Shown: positions 30,694-39,275, counted from the stretch's first letter. The stretch: 64,000 nucleotides of DNA from Neorhizobium alkalisoli (GCF_002968635.1 NZ_PVBN01000001.1:558001-622000), one strand, 5' to 3'. Made by a program: numbers and translations. Notes: generated from the letters alone by a model not told the origin.

Positions 30694-30761
30694 ACCCCCC
30701 TCTTCCCTGCCGGGCATCTCCCCCCCTCGAGGGGGAGATGCCCGGCAGGGAAGAGGGGGGT
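30694..30761. repeat. Perfect 31-bp-stem palindromic element between ispH and thrB
   Basis: Positions 30694-30724 and 30731-30761 are exact reverse complements around the six-base loop CCTCGA. The arms run from an outer ACCCCCC/GGGGGGT to an inner CTCCCCC/GGGGGAG, with TGCCGGGCA in the middle. Elements with this core recur in rhizobial intergenic regions as far as I recall, so it is likely a repeated palindromic unit. It could also stop transcription or protect the ispH transcript end. Confidence 0.85.
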
Positions 30762-30809
30762 ATCCCCTTGAACTGACTAGTTTGCCTTTCCACCGACTGT
30801 GAGACCGCC

Positions 30810-31790
30810 TTGGCCGTTTATACCGATATCACCGAAGACGACCTGAAGCGTTTCTTGGCAGAGTATGACGTTGGGAAACTGACCTCCTACAAGGGCATCG
30901 CCGAAGGCGTCGAGAATTCGAATTTCCTGCTGCATACGACAGGTGACCCGTTGATTCTTACGCTTTACGAGAAGCGTGTGGAAAAAGCCGACCTGCCGTT
31001 CTTCCTGGGGCTGATGCAGCATCTTTCGGCGCGCGGCCTGTCCTGCCCGCTTCCGCTGCCGCGGCGGGATGGCCAGTTGCTCGGCGAACTCTCGGACCGG
31101 CCCGCGGCGTTGATCTCCTTCCTCGAAGGCATGTGGCTGAGAAAGCCCGAGGCGAAGCATTGCCGTGAAGTGGGCAAGGCGCTGGCCCAGATGCATCTCG
31201 CCGGGGATGGTTTTTCGCTGACGCGCCCGAATGCGCTGTCGCTCGAAGGCTGGAAGACCCTCTGGGCGAAATCCACCGATCGTGCCGACGAGGTGGAGGC
31301 AGGTCTGCAGGACGAGATTTCCTCGGAGCTTGAATTCCTGGCGGGCAATTGGCCGGCGGACCTGCCGGCCGGCGTCATCCATGCCGACCTTTTCCAGGAC
31401 AACGTTTTCTTCCTGGGCGACGAGCTTTCCGGCCTCATCGATTTCTATTTCGCCTGCAACGACCTGCTTGCCTACGACGTCTCGATCTGCCTGAACGCCT
31501 GGTGCTTCGAGAAGGACCACTCCTATAATCTCACCAAGGGCAAGGCGTTGCTGGAGGGTTATCGGAGCGTCCGCCCGTTGTCGAAGGACGAGATCGCGGC
31601 CCTGCCGGTTCTCGCGCGGGGCTCTGCCCTGCGCTTCTTCCTGACCAGACTTTATGACTGGCTGACAACGCCAGCCGGCGCGCTGGTGGTGAAGAAGGAT
31701 CCCCTCGAATACCTGCGCAAGCTGCGTTTTCACCGGCAGATCGGTTCGGCTGCGGAATACGGGCTGGCACCGGAAGCGGCCCTATCATGA
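30810..31790 (+). CDS. thrB: Homoserine kinase (ThrB, aminoglycoside-phosphotransferase-like type)
   Basis: This enzyme phosphorylates homoserine with ATP, the step before threonine synthase. The 326-residue protein belongs to the APH/choline-kinase-like homoserine kinase type common in alphaproteobacteria, not the GHMP type. The catalytic loop is [13 protein letters not shown], and the metal-binding Asp follows in [11 protein letters not shown]. The start is TTG at 30810 (MAVYTDIT in translation), which matches the normal N-terminus; no nearby ATG is in frame. Its stop overlaps the rnhA start (ATGA). thrC lies about 13 kb away. Confidence 0.95.
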   Translation: MAVYTDITEDDLKRFLAEYDVGKLTSYKGIAEGVENSNFLLHTTGDPLILTLYEKRVEKADLPFFLGLMQHLSARGLSCPLPLPRRDGQLLGELSDRPAALISFLEGMWLRKPEAKHCREVGKALAQMHLAGDGFSLTRPNALSLEGWKTLWAKSTDRADEVEAGLQDEISSELEFLAGNWPADLPAGVIHADLFQDNVFFLGDELSGLIDFYFACNDLLAYDVSICLNAWCFEKDHSYNLTKGKALLEGYRSVRPLSKDEIAALPVLARGSALRFFLTRLYDWLTTPAGALVVKKDPLEYLRKLRFHRQIGSAAEYGLAPEAALS

Positions 31791-32227
31791 AGCGCGTCGA
31801 TATTTTCACCGACGGTGCCTGTTCCGGAAATCCCGGACCCGGTGGTTGGGGCGCTATCCTGCGTTACGGCGAGACGGAAAAGGAAATGTTCGGCGGCGAG
31901 GCCGACACCACCAACAACCGAATGGAGCTGATGGCCGCGATTCAGGCGCTGAGTGCCCTGAAGACTCCGTGCGAAGTCGACCTTTATACGGATAGCGCCT
32001 ACGTTAAGGACGGCATTTCCAAGTGGATCTTCGGCTGGAAGAAAAACGGCTGGAAGACCGCTGACAAGAAGCCCGTGAAGAACGCCGAACTCTGGCAGCA
32101 GCTGGAAGAGGCGCGCAATAAGCACAAGGTGACGCTGCATTGGGTCAAGGGCCATGCAGGCCATCCGGAAAACGAGCGGGCCGATGAACTCGCCCGTCTC
32201 GGCATGGCGCCGTTCAAGAAGAGATAG
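31787..32227 (+). CDS. rnhA: Ribonuclease HI
   Basis: RNase HI cuts the RNA strand of RNA-DNA hybrids, removing primers and R-loops. The 146-residue protein shows the DEDD catalytic residues in [32 protein letters not shown] and NERADELA, and the basic handle region [16 protein letters not shown]. Length is normal. It overlaps thrB by four bases, so the two are translationally coupled. Confidence 0.97.
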   Translation: MKRVDIFTDGACSGNPGPGGWGAILRYGETEKEMFGGEADTTNNRMELMAAIQALSALKTPCEVDLYTDSAYVKDGISKWIFGWKKNGWKTADKKPVKNAELWQQLEEARNKHKVTLHWVKGHAGHPENERADELARLGMAPFKKR

Positions 32228-32247
32228 CGACTGACCCAGGAGGGACC

Positions 32248-32976
32248 GTGGCTCAGAACGTCTATGATACGCCAGAGTTTTTTGCCGGTTACAGCCAACT
32301 CGGCCGCTCCGTGCAGGGTCTTGCAGGAGCTGCCGAATGGCCAGCCATACGCACGCTGCTGCCGCCGTTGAAGGCTTTGCGGATCGTCGATCTCGGCTGC
32401 GGTTTCGGCTGGTTTTCCCGTTTTGCGGCGGATGAAGGCGCGGCAGCCGTGCTCGGCCTCGATCTTTCCGAAAACATGATTGCCCGTGCAACAACGGAAA
32501 ATGCCCATCCCGTCATCAGCTACGAACGCTCGGACCTGGAGCATGTCGAACTGCCGCAAGCAGGCTTCGACCTCGCCTACAGTTCGCTGGCCTTTCATTA
32601 CCTCGAAGATTTCGGCAGATTGGCGCGGCAAGTGCACAAAGCTTTGGTGCCGGGCGGCACGTTCGTCTTCACCATAGAGCACCCCATCTACATTGCCTCG
32701 GCAAATCCCGGATGGCGGACGGACGAGAACGGCAATCGGTTTTGGCCCGTGGATGGCTATTCCGTCGAGGGCCGGCGCATGACCGACTGGCTCGCCAAAG
32801 GCGTCGTCAAATACCATCGGACGATCGGTACGACTGTGAATACCTTGCTGGACGAAGGCTTTGTTATCCGCCGTTTGCTCGAGTGGCACCCGACACCCGA
32901 TCAGATCGCGGCCATTCCGGATCTGCTAGAGGAAATGGACCGTCCGATGATCCTGATGATCTCGGCAGAGCGCTGA
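32248..32976 (+). CDS. Class I SAM-dependent methyltransferase
   Basis: A 242-residue protein with the SAM-binding motif I (IVDLGCGFGWF near residue 47), the acidic motif II in VLGLDLSENMIARA, and LAYSSLAFHYLEDF as motif IV. This is a methyltransferase-11-like Rossmann protein; the methyl acceptor cannot be identified. The start is GTG at 32248, supported by AGGAGGGA just upstream. It sits 20 bases after rnhA and 3 bases before the next gene, so it is likely in the same transcript. Confidence 0.88.
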   Translation: MAQNVYDTPEFFAGYSQLGRSVQGLAGAAEWPAIRTLLPPLKALRIVDLGCGFGWFSRFAADEGAAAVLGLDLSENMIARATTENAHPVISYERSDLEHVELPQAGFDLAYSSLAFHYLEDFGRLARQVHKALVPGGTFVFTIEHPIYIASANPGWRTDENGNRFWPVDGYSVEGRRMTDWLAKGVVKYHRTIGTTVNTLLDEGFVIRRLLEWHPTPDQIAAIPDLLEEMDRPMILMISAER

Positions 32977-32979
32977 TCG

Positions 32980-33789
32980 ATGTCGCTCAGGATCATTTCC
33001 CTCAATGCCTGGGGCGGTCGGGTATACGAGCCTCTGATGCGGTATCTGAAGCAGACCGATCCGGACGTGCTCTGCCTTCAGGAAGTCACCCGCTCGCCGG
33101 ACGCGGTATCCGATTGGCTCGCCTATCGCGACGGCACGTTCGAATTGCCGCAGCGCGCCAACCTTTATGAGGATGTGAAGGCGATCCTGCTCCGTCACGA
33201 GACGACGTTTGCGCCGGTGGCGCGGGGCACGCTTTTCGAAGGAGAGCGGGAAGTGACGTCCGAATTCGGCCTCGGCACTTTCGTCCGCGGCACGCTCCCG
33301 GTCATCGGCCAGGTGCTCGACTTCGTGCATTCGCAATTCTCCGCCGATGGCTGGGGGCCGCATCCACGCTCTCGCAATGCCCATGGCATCCGCATGTTCC
33401 GCTACGACACGGGGTCTGCAGTGACGGTCGTGCAGATGCACGGGCTCCGCGATCTCGCTGGCAAGGGGGATACGCCGGCCCGGTTGGCGCAAGCGCGAGC
33501 TCTCGCCACATTGATCGAAAAGGTCTGGCAGCCCGGCGACCCGCTCGTCGTCTGCGGCGACCTCAACCTGCTGCCGGACAGCGAGACCTTTTCGATCCTG
33601 GGGAGGTTCGGTCTGACCGATCTCGTCACGGCCCACGGCTTTGCCGACACACGCACGTCCTGGTACCCGAAGGAAGGACGTTACGCCGACTATCTGCTGG
33701 TGACGCCAGATGTGAAGGTCGAAAAGTTCGATGTGGTCGCGGACCCCGAAGTATCGGATCACCGCGCCCTTCTGCTCGAAATTGCCTGA
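32980..33789 (+). CDS. Endonuclease/exonuclease/phosphatase family protein
   Basis: A 269-residue protein of the EEP metal-dependent phosphoesterase fold. Catalytic motifs are visible: LNAWGG at the start, CLQEVTRS with the metal-binding Glu, LVVCGDLNLLPDSETF with the Asp-Asn pair, and the C-terminal SDHRALLLE with the terminal His. The family includes sphingomyelinases, DNases and inositol phosphatases; the substrate is unknown. No signal peptide is evident. It follows the methyltransferase by three bases. Confidence 0.88.
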   Translation: MSLRIISLNAWGGRVYEPLMRYLKQTDPDVLCLQEVTRSPDAVSDWLAYRDGTFELPQRANLYEDVKAILLRHETTFAPVARGTLFEGEREVTSEFGLGTFVRGTLPVIGQVLDFVHSQFSADGWGPHPRSRNAHGIRMFRYDTGSAVTVVQMHGLRDLAGKGDTPARLAQARALATLIEKVWQPGDPLVVCGDLNLLPDSETFSILGRFGLTDLVTAHGFADTRTSWYPKEGRYADYLLVTPDVKVEKFDVVADPEVSDHRALLLEIA

Positions 33790-33855
33790 GCCCCCGTTGC
33801 GCTTGCCGTCTTAGCCACTATTCTGCCGCAAACAATAATCCGGGAGGACCAGTCA

Positions 33856-34164
33856 ATGATCCTGCACTGCGTATTCGTTCGATTCAAGGCGGCACTTCAG
33901 CATGCCGACAAGCAGGCGATCTACGATGCAATTGCCGCGTTGAAGAACGTCATCCCTGGCATCCTCGACTTGAAATACGGCCCCAACGTCTCGCCCGAAG
34001 GGCTGAACGGCGGTTTTCTCGATGGTTTCGTGGTGACGTTCGAGAATCCGGAGGTGCGGGATGCCTATCTCGTTCATCCCGAACACCTGGTGGTCGGCGA
34101 GCGGATCGTCGCATCCGCCGACGGTGGATTGTCGGGCCTGATGGTGTTCGATCTCGCCGTTTGA
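33856..34164 (+). CDS. Dabb (stress-responsive alpha/beta barrel) domain protein
   Basis: A 102-residue protein with the Dabb ferredoxin-like pattern: MILHCVFVRFKAAL forms the first strand, and DGFVVTFENPEVRDAYLVHPEHL is the conserved YxxHPxH-like segment. Dabb proteins dimerise into small barrels and are linked to stress or small-molecule binding; the role here is unknown. GGGAGG precedes the ATG. It is convergent with the peroxiredoxin gene. Confidence 0.82.
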   Translation: MILHCVFVRFKAALQHADKQAIYDAIAALKNVIPGILDLKYGPNVSPEGLNGGFLDGFVVTFENPEVRDAYLVHPEHLVVGERIVASADGGLSGLMVFDLAV

Positions 34165-34182
34165 GTTGACAGGCGAAAAAGA

Positions 34183-34206
34183 AAGGGCGCCGTCGAGGCG
34201 CCCCTT
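34183..34206 (-). terminator. Terminator of the peroxiredoxin gene
   Basis: GGGCGCC and GGCGCCC form a 7-bp stem around a 5-base loop between the convergent Dabb and peroxiredoxin genes. Read on the minus strand it is followed by a T-rich run (complement of GAAAAAGAAA), so it mainly terminates the peroxiredoxin transcript. Confidence 0.75.
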
Positions 34207-34223
34207 GAAGCATATTCAATGGT

Positions 34224-34709
34224 TCAGAGCTGTTCCAGCATCGCCGCCGCGCCGGAAACCGTCGCCTGACCGGGCGTTTCCTCGACATTGAGCGACTTTA
34301 CCACGCCGTCCTCGACAAGCATGGAATAACGCTTGGACCGCACGCCGAGACCTCCGGCCGAGAGGTCGGCCTCAAGGCCTAGCGATTTCGTGAAAGCGCC
34401 GTTCCAGTCGGCAAGAAAGTGGATCTTGCCCATGCCGCCGGACTGCTGTGCCCAGGCGCCCATCACATGCCAATCGTTGACCGCAACGACCGCGATATCA
34501 TCCACACCCTTGGAAAGGATCGCGTCGCGGTTCTCGATATACCCGGGCAGATGGTTCAGCGAGCAGGTGGGCGTGAAGGCGCCGGGGACGGCGAAGAGCA
34601 CGACCTTCTTGCCCTTGAAAAGCTGTTCGGTGGTGGTTTCTACCGCGCCGTCAGCGGTCTTTTCCTTGAATGCCGCCTCTGGCAGCTTGTCGCCGATGGT
34701 GATGGTCAT
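34224..34709 (-). CDS. Peroxiredoxin (Prx5 / AhpE-like type)
   Basis: A 161-residue thiol peroxidase that reduces hydrogen peroxide and organic hydroperoxides. The peroxidatic motif PGAFTPTCS contains Cys49. The family segments NHLPGYIENRDAILSKGVDDIAV and VRSKRYSMLVEDGVVKSLNVE are also present. This is the Prx5 subfamily, usually relying on glutaredoxin or glutathione. The ATG at 34709 gives the standard start MTITIGDKLP; an upstream in-frame ATG adds an unrelated arginine-rich stretch. Confidence 0.93.
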   Translation of the reverse strand: MTITIGDKLPEAAFKEKTADGAVETTTEQLFKGKKVVLFAVPGAFTPTCSLNHLPGYIENRDAILSKGVDDIAVVAVNDWHVMGAWAQQSGGMGKIHFLADWNGAFTKSLGLEADLSAGGLGVRSKRYSMLVEDGVVKSLNVEETPGQATVSGAAAMLEQL

Positions 34710-34801
34710 GGGAGCTCTCCTCGGTTGGGACCGGGCCATCTCAGCCCGCCATTTGCCGGCACTATAGTGGTGGCTTGATACAAGACAAGTGAGGGACCGG
34801 C

Positions 34802-35647
34802 TTACTCGAAGGCGAGGGAGGTTTCCATGGCCCGGTTGCCGGCAATGACGAGAATGCCCCAGCGCTTGCCCTTGATGTCGTAGTTTTTTGGCAGCTTGCC
34901 GATCGGCATGTCGAGTGCATAGCCGTCGTCGTCCCGCCGCCCGTTGACGCTCTCCAAAAGCACATGCCCCTGAGGCCCGGTCACGATCACCTGCGGTTCG
35001 ACCGCTCCGGCGGGCAGCCTCAGCTTGAGGCTCAGTCGGTCGCGGGTCATCACATATTGGGTGACGGCGAAATCGTCCGAGGGAGCTTCCGGCAGTTTCG
35101 AGGCTGCCGCATTGAGGATCATCGCTTCCTCGACCGGTGTTCCCTTGGTGGGCGCAAGCGCCAGCGAAAATTCCGCCTGGAAAGGAATGCAGATATTGCG
35201 GCAGAGACCGACGAAAGCGGAAGCTCCGATAGTCAACGGCCTCTGAGGTGCCTCTGCCTTGAGTTCGAAGGGCAGGGCCACCGAATGATCGTAGCCGATA
35301 TCGCGCAGCTTGCCGTTGTTGATCCGCTTCGGCACCGGAAAGGAGATGTGGCTCAGCTTGACGCCGTCGGCCTCGGACAGCACCATCTGCGGCGGAATGC
35401 CCGCGTCACCCGGTTCCCTCCAATAGGTGATCCAGCCCGCTTTCGGCTCGATCTGCAGAGCGCCGCGAACGGTGCCGTCCGGCTCGGGCGGCAAGGCGAC
35501 GATCCGCATACGACCGCCTTCATTGGTGGCCCAGGGCGTTATCTCCGCGATACCAGGGGTAGCCGAAGCCAGCGCTGCGCCCGCAACGAGACAGGCGAGC
35601 GCGGCAGATGTGCGATCAGAAAAATGGCGGAGCGAAATTATCTTCAT
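34802..35647 (-). CDS. Stand-alone periplasmic DsbD-alpha-like protein
   Basis: A 281-residue protein with a signal peptide (about residues 1-32) and a domain like the N-terminal thiol-exchange domain of DsbD. The conserved cysteines lie in GLCRNICIP (Cys149 and Cys153), and GAWNEGG-like N-terminal and WITYWREPGDAG segments match this family. The membrane-embedded and thioredoxin parts of DsbD are absent, so another electron source, such as a CcdA-type protein, would be needed. Start chosen at the ATG at 35647, which begins the signal peptide. It is divergent from the YqgE gene. Confidence 0.82.
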   Translation of the reverse strand: MKIISLRHFSDRTSAALACLVAGAALASATPGIAEITPWATNEGGRMRIVALPPEPDGTVRGALQIEPKAGWITYWREPGDAGIPPQMVLSEADGVKLSHISFPVPKRINNGKLRDIGYDHSVALPFELKAEAPQRPLTIGASAFVGLCRNICIPFQAEFSLALAPTKGTPVEEAMILNAAASKLPEAPSDDFAVTQYVMTRDRLSLKLRLPAGAVEPQVIVTGPQGHVLLESVNGRRDDDGYALDMPIGKLPKNYDIKGKRWGILVIAGNRAMETSLAFE

Positions 35648-35805
35648 GCGGCAAGCATTTAATCGATCAAGCGGGGCCGGACCAGTCACGGGCGTGCAAA
35701 AGCCGATCATTTTCGGTTGATTGATTGGGTATACTGCCCCATCTTGATAAAGATAGATTGAAGCCTCACTCGCCCGGAGGCCGGGCCGGCAGGCAGGTTG
35801 GAGGC

Positions 35806-36414
35806 ATGATGGTTTTCTCGACCTTGAGGGACAAGAGCGAACGGGGCTTCCTGGACGGCCAGTTCCTGATCGCCATGCCGGGCATGAAGGACGGCAATTT
35901 TGCCCGAGCCGTTGTTTATATCTGCGCCCATTCGGCCGCTGGAGCGATGGGCTTCATCATCAATCGACCGCAGCCGATTTCATTCACCGACGTTCTGCTT
36001 CACCTGAAGCTTCTGGACCAGACCGAAGCAATCATGTTGCCGAGCGATACCCGCGATTTTCCCATTCTGTCCGGTGGACCGGTAGAAACGGGCCGCGGCT
36101 TCGTCCTCCATACGGATGATTTTGTCAGCGAGTCGTCGATCCCCGTCAGCGACGAGATATCGCTTACGGCGACGCTCGATATCATCCGCGCGATCTGCAA
36201 CGGGCGTGGACCTACACGAGCCACCATGCTCCTCGGTTATGCCGGTTGGGGAGCCGGTCAGCTGGAGCTGGAAATCTCCAGCAACGGCTGGCTCAATTGC
36301 CCCGCTGACGACGACCTGATCTTCGATCGCGCGCTCGAAGGGAAATATGAGCGGGCGCTGGCATTGATGGGTGTCAGCCCGGAAATGCTGTCGAGCGAAG
36401 CCGGCCACGCCTGA
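35806..36414 (+). CDS. YqgE/AlgH family protein
   Basis: A 202-residue cytosolic protein with the YqgE/AlgH signature: [27 protein letters not shown] at the start, [27 protein letters not shown] and the C-terminal [21 protein letters not shown]. The function is unknown; AlgH was named for an effect on alginate genes in Pseudomonas. Two adjacent ATG codons (35806 and 35809) follow GGAGG; the second has the better spacing. Confidence 0.92.
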   Translation: MMVFSTLRDKSERGFLDGQFLIAMPGMKDGNFARAVVYICAHSAAGAMGFIINRPQPISFTDVLLHLKLLDQTEAIMLPSDTRDFPILSGGPVETGRGFVLHTDDFVSESSIPVSDEISLTATLDIIRAICNGRGPTRATMLLGYAGWGAGQLELEISSNGWLNCPADDDLIFDRALEGKYERALALMGVSPEMLSSEAGHA

Positions 36415-36434
36415 AGGGAAATCTGGAGCAATCC

Positions 36435-36460
36435 GGAACGAAGCTCGCGGAAGCGGCGTT
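36435..36460 (+). promoter_or_regulatory. EcfG (general stress sigma factor) type promoter for the csbD-like gene
   Basis: GGAAC at 36435-36439 and CGTT at 36457-36460 are separated by 17 bases, which fits the alphaproteobacterial EcfG/RpoE2 promoter pattern GGAAC-N17-CGTT. The expected transcription start is about 40 bases before the CsbD ATG. General stress control of CsbD-like genes is common in this group. Confidence 0.75.
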
Positions 36461-36508
36461 CTCCTGTTTCAAGACGCTGGACGCGTCAAAAGAACAAGGA
36501 GAAACACC

Positions 36509-36700
36509 ATGGGCAGCACCAGTGACAAAATGGCCGGCAAGGCCAATGAAATGGCTGGCAAGGTCAAGCAGGCAGCCGGTGACATGACTGACAACGAAAA
36601 GATGCGTGCCAAGGGATCGGCTCAGGAAGCCAAGGGCGATGCCCAGCAGGCCAAGGGCCATCTCAAGGACGCTGCAAAGAATGTAGTGGACCGCGCCTAA
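36509..36700 (+). CDS. CsbD family general stress protein
   Basis: A 63-residue, highly charged, Lys/Ala/Gly-rich protein. It has the CsbD-type repeated helical units (KMAGKANEMAGKVKQAAG and AQEAKGDAQQAKGHLKDAA). It is predicted to be soluble and flexible. CsbD-like proteins accumulate in stress; their molecular role is unknown. AAGGAG precedes the ATG. It has an EcfG-type promoter upstream and a terminator downstream, so it is probably its own transcription unit. Confidence 0.9.
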   Translation: MGSTSDKMAGKANEMAGKVKQAAGDMTDNEKMRAKGSAQEAKGDAQQAKGHLKDAAKNVVDRA

Positions 36701-36726
36701 GCGGGCTGCGGCACCCGGCGAATTCG

Positions 36727-36759
36727 AACCTGTTCCGGCTTTGGTCGGGGCAGGTTTTC
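36727..36759 (+). terminator. Terminator after the csbD-like gene
   Basis: AACCTGTTCC pairs with GGGGCAGGTT (two G-U pairs) over 10 bp with a 10-base loop, and the right arm runs into TTTTCTC. It lies 26 bases after the CsbD stop and 32 bases before the metallopeptidase start. Confidence 0.7.
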
Positions 36760-36791
36760 TCTATTCATTCCATCTTTCCGCGGATATCTCC

Positions 36792-37856
36792 ATGCGTCTC
36801 TACGACTGCGACCATTGCGGTCAACCTATCCATTTCGACAACCGCTCCTGCGTCAATTGCGGTCACAAGCTCGCTTTTGTGCCGGAACTGCTGGCGATGC
36901 ACGCGCTTGCTGAGAGGGAAGGGGAGGGAATGTGGGCTTTGGTCGCCAGGCCGAACCACAAGGTTCGGCTCTGCGCCAACGCGGCCATTGATGTCTGCAA
37001 CTGGACGGTGCTGACAGATGAGCTGCAGCCCTTCTGTCCGGCATGCCGGCATAACCGTCTGGTTCCGGATGCCTCGACCGATGCCGGCCTCAGTCAGTGG
37101 CGCCGGATCAGCCAGGCGCAGCGGCATCTCTTCTATTCTCTGATGCGTTGGAACCTGCCCCGCACCACGCGCGAGGAGGACCCGGAAGGCGGTCTTGTCT
37201 TCGATTTCCTGGTGGACGAGGTGCGGCCGGACGGTACGGTGGTGCCGGCGGTGACCGGCCATGAGGATGGATTGATCGCCATTCGCGCGGCCGAGGCCGA
37301 CGACGTGACCCGGGAACAGATCCGGGTCTCGATGAACGAGCCGTATCGCACCCTGCTCGGCCATTTCCGCCATGAGACCGGTCACTACATATGGGATAAA
37401 CTCGTGCGCGATGGCGGCAAGCTGGCCGAGTTTCGGGAGGTCTTTGGCGACGAGACGGCGGATTATGGAGAGGCGCTGAAACGAAACTACGAAGAAGGGC
37501 CGCCGCCGGACTGGCAGGAATTCTTCATCAGCACCTATGCGAGCTCCCATCCGTGGGAAGATTTCGCAGAAACCTTTGCTCACTATCTCCACATCGTCGA
37601 TACGCTGGAGACCGCCAGGTCCTACGGAATATCGGTGGAGCCGCGCCGGCATGAGGAGCTCGTGGCCGAAGTCGCCTTTAATCCCTATAAGGCCGAAAGC
37701 GCCGAACAGCTCGTTGCGGCATGGGTGCCCCTCAGTCTCGCGATCAACAGCGTCCACCGCTCGATGGGGGTGCCGGATCTTTACCCGTTCATTCTGACAC
37801 CGGCCGTCGTGACGAAGCTGGAATTCGTCCACCAACTCGTCCACCGGAACCGTTAG
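36792..37856 (+). CDS. Putative zinc-binding metallopeptidase with N-terminal zinc ribbon
   Basis: A 354-residue protein. The N-terminus has two CXXC pairs (DCDHCG and SCVNCG), then CPACRHNRL, forming a zinc ribbon. The middle has HFRHETGHYIW with the zinc-metallopeptidase motif HETGH (His194, Glu195, His198). The following WEDFAETFAHYLHIVDTLETA probably provides the third zinc ligand and closes the fold. This matches the family of putative zinc-binding metallopeptidases (DUF2248-like) of unknown substrate. No signal peptide is seen. It is convergent with the acyl-CoA dehydrogenase-like gene. Confidence 0.85.
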   Translation: MRLYDCDHCGQPIHFDNRSCVNCGHKLAFVPELLAMHALAEREGEGMWALVARPNHKVRLCANAAIDVCNWTVLTDELQPFCPACRHNRLVPDASTDAGLSQWRRISQAQRHLFYSLMRWNLPRTTREEDPEGGLVFDFLVDEVRPDGTVVPAVTGHEDGLIAIRAAEADDVTREQIRVSMNEPYRTLLGHFRHETGHYIWDKLVRDGGKLAEFREVFGDETADYGEALKRNYEEGPPPDWQEFFISTYASSHPWEDFAETFAHYLHIVDTLETARSYGISVEPRRHEELVAEVAFNPYKAESAEQLVAAWVPLSLAINSVHRSMGVPDLYPFILTPAVVTKLEFVHQLVHRNR

Positions 37857-37939
37857 TCGAGCCGGAGGCCAGTCCGAAGTGGAGCAGGCACGGCATCCAG
37901 TCGGGGACGAGACGGGCATATTCTCCCGCCTCGCCGGTG

Positions 37940-37989
37940 GGACCTGCTCCTCGAAAGGTGCAGGTCCGGCAAGACCGTTTCAAAACGGT
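37940..37989. terminator. Two hairpins in the convergent gap
   Basis: The 135-base gap between two convergent stop codons holds a hairpin with 8-bp arms GGACCTGC/GCAGGTCC at 37940-37967, and a second with 7-bp arms ACCGTTT/AAACGGT at 37974-37989. Neither has a long T tract. They probably reduce read-through on both strands. Confidence 0.5.
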
Positions 37990-37991
37990 GG

Positions 37992-39146
37992 TCAGAAGGT
38001 CTTTGACGTGTCGAGGCCGAGGGCCGTCCGTCCGGCAAATTCCTGTTGCGCGCCCACCCTCATCGGATGATAGCGTGCGCCTTGGACATCGCGGAACCGG
38101 CGTTCGAGACCGTTGTCGCGATAGAAGGCGGCACCGCCCGCCGTTTCCATCGCAAGCTCGGTCGCAGCGATTGCGTGGCGGGCAACCAGCGAGCGGCCGA
38201 TCATGATCTCGTTCGTCGTCGCCGGAGAGGGTTCACCCCGCTCCGCCGCTGCGATCATGTTGCCAAGCGCATATTGAGCGGCGCGCAGCTCAGTCTCCAT
38301 CTGCCCGGCGAGGCTGATCACATGCGCGTCCGGCTCGCGTTTCTTTGCCAGGTCTATGGCAATGTTCCGGGCGCTTTCGGCAACGCCGAGATAGGCCGAA
38401 TATATCAGCGGGAAGGCGATCATCGTTATGATGTGGAAGAGCATGTGCCATTCGCTCTGATTGCGTTTCAGGGCGACCATTTCTTCAGGCACCACGTGGC
38501 CGTCGACCATCACGTCATGAGAGCCCGTGCCGCGCATGCCCATCGTCTTCCAGGTGTCGAGCACTTTGACATGCGGAGATTTCATGGGCAGGCCGAAATG
38601 GATCACCTTCGGTCCGTCCGGCTCGTCCACAACGGCACCTGTCATCAGCACGTCGCCGAACGGGGAGCCTGAGGTAAAGATCTTGCGTGCAGTGATCTGG
38701 TAGCCACCATCGACCTTTTCAGCCTTGCCTGATCCGCGGATCCAGTCCGATCCACCGCTCGAAAGCAGAATGATACGCTCGGCTGCGACGCGTTTCAGCA
38801 GCGGTACGACCGGCTGCGCCTTCTGATGCGTCCACCGCCAGGCCGGGATCGCCACCTGGTGCGTATGCATGGAAAAGGCGAGCGCAGTGGAACCGCAATG
38901 GTGCGCGAGCTCCTTGATCACCGCCGAAAGCTCGGCGATTTCGGCGCCGCCGCCGCCAAGGTCTGCCGGCACGCCGGCCTCCACAAGGCCGGAATGGCGT
39001 AAGTCGCGATAATTGTCTGCCACGAAGGCGTCGCTGTCGTCGGCCGCAGCTGCGCGCTCGGCGAAGACGGTTCCAAGCGAGCGGGCAATGCCAGCGAGCT
39101 CGGGATGAACTTTGGTGAACGGCAAGGTTCCGGTTGCTGTCGTCAT
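37992..39146 (-). CDS. Acyl-CoA dehydrogenase family flavoprotein
   Basis: A 384-residue FAD-dependent protein of the acyl-CoA dehydrogenase fold: an N-terminal helical domain (1-125), a beta-domain (about 125-235 with ITARKIFTSGSPFGDVLM) and a C-terminal helical bundle containing FRDVQGARYHPM. The usual catalytic Glu is not clear. Relatives such as DszC-like and SfnC-like proteins are flavin-dependent monooxygenases, so oxygenation of a small molecule is an alternative to fatty acid oxidation. It diverges from an HxlR regulator, and matched operator-like sites in between suggest that regulator controls it. Confidence 0.85.
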   Translation of the reverse strand: MTTATGTLPFTKVHPELAGIARSLGTVFAERAAAADDSDAFVADNYRDLRHSGLVEAGVPADLGGGGAEIAELSAVIKELAHHCGSTALAFSMHTHQVAIPAWRWTHQKAQPVVPLLKRVAAERIILLSSGGSDWIRGSGKAEKVDGGYQITARKIFTSGSPFGDVLMTGAVVDEPDGPKVIHFGLPMKSPHVKVLDTWKTMGMRGTGSHDVMVDGHVVPEEMVALKRNQSEWHMLFHIITMIAFPLIYSAYLGVAESARNIAIDLAKKREPDAHVISLAGQMETELRAAQYALGNMIAAAERGEPSPATTNEIMIGRSLVARHAIAATELAMETAGGAAFYRDNGLERRFRDVQGARYHPMRVGAQQEFAGRTALGLDTSKTF

Positions 39147-39206
39147 GTTCCAATCCTCCTCCTATTGAGAATGCGGAGAGTGTTGGCTCACGATCGAAAA
39201 GCCGCA

Positions 39207-39223
39207 AGTACAGGAAGTGTACT
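39207..39223. promoter_or_regulatory. Operator-like site 1 (AGTACA-N5-TGTACT)
   Basis: AGTACA and TGTACT are perfect 6-bp inverted arms around GGAAG, 61 bases upstream of the acyl-CoA dehydrogenase-like start. An identical-arm copy lies 69 bases away. HxlR regulators bind GTAC-type palindromes, so it is a plausible target of the adjacent HxlR protein. Confidence 0.65.
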
Positions 39224-39275
39224 GCACGCAGGGCGGCCTAGATCTTGTCGAGACGCCGCAAGGCGGGCCTGGGCT

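Noticed and set aside
30777..30809. Possible N-terminal truncation of thrB because no ATG is present
   Set aside because: TTG at 30810 gives the normal homoserine kinase start (MAVYTDIT), so the gene is complete.
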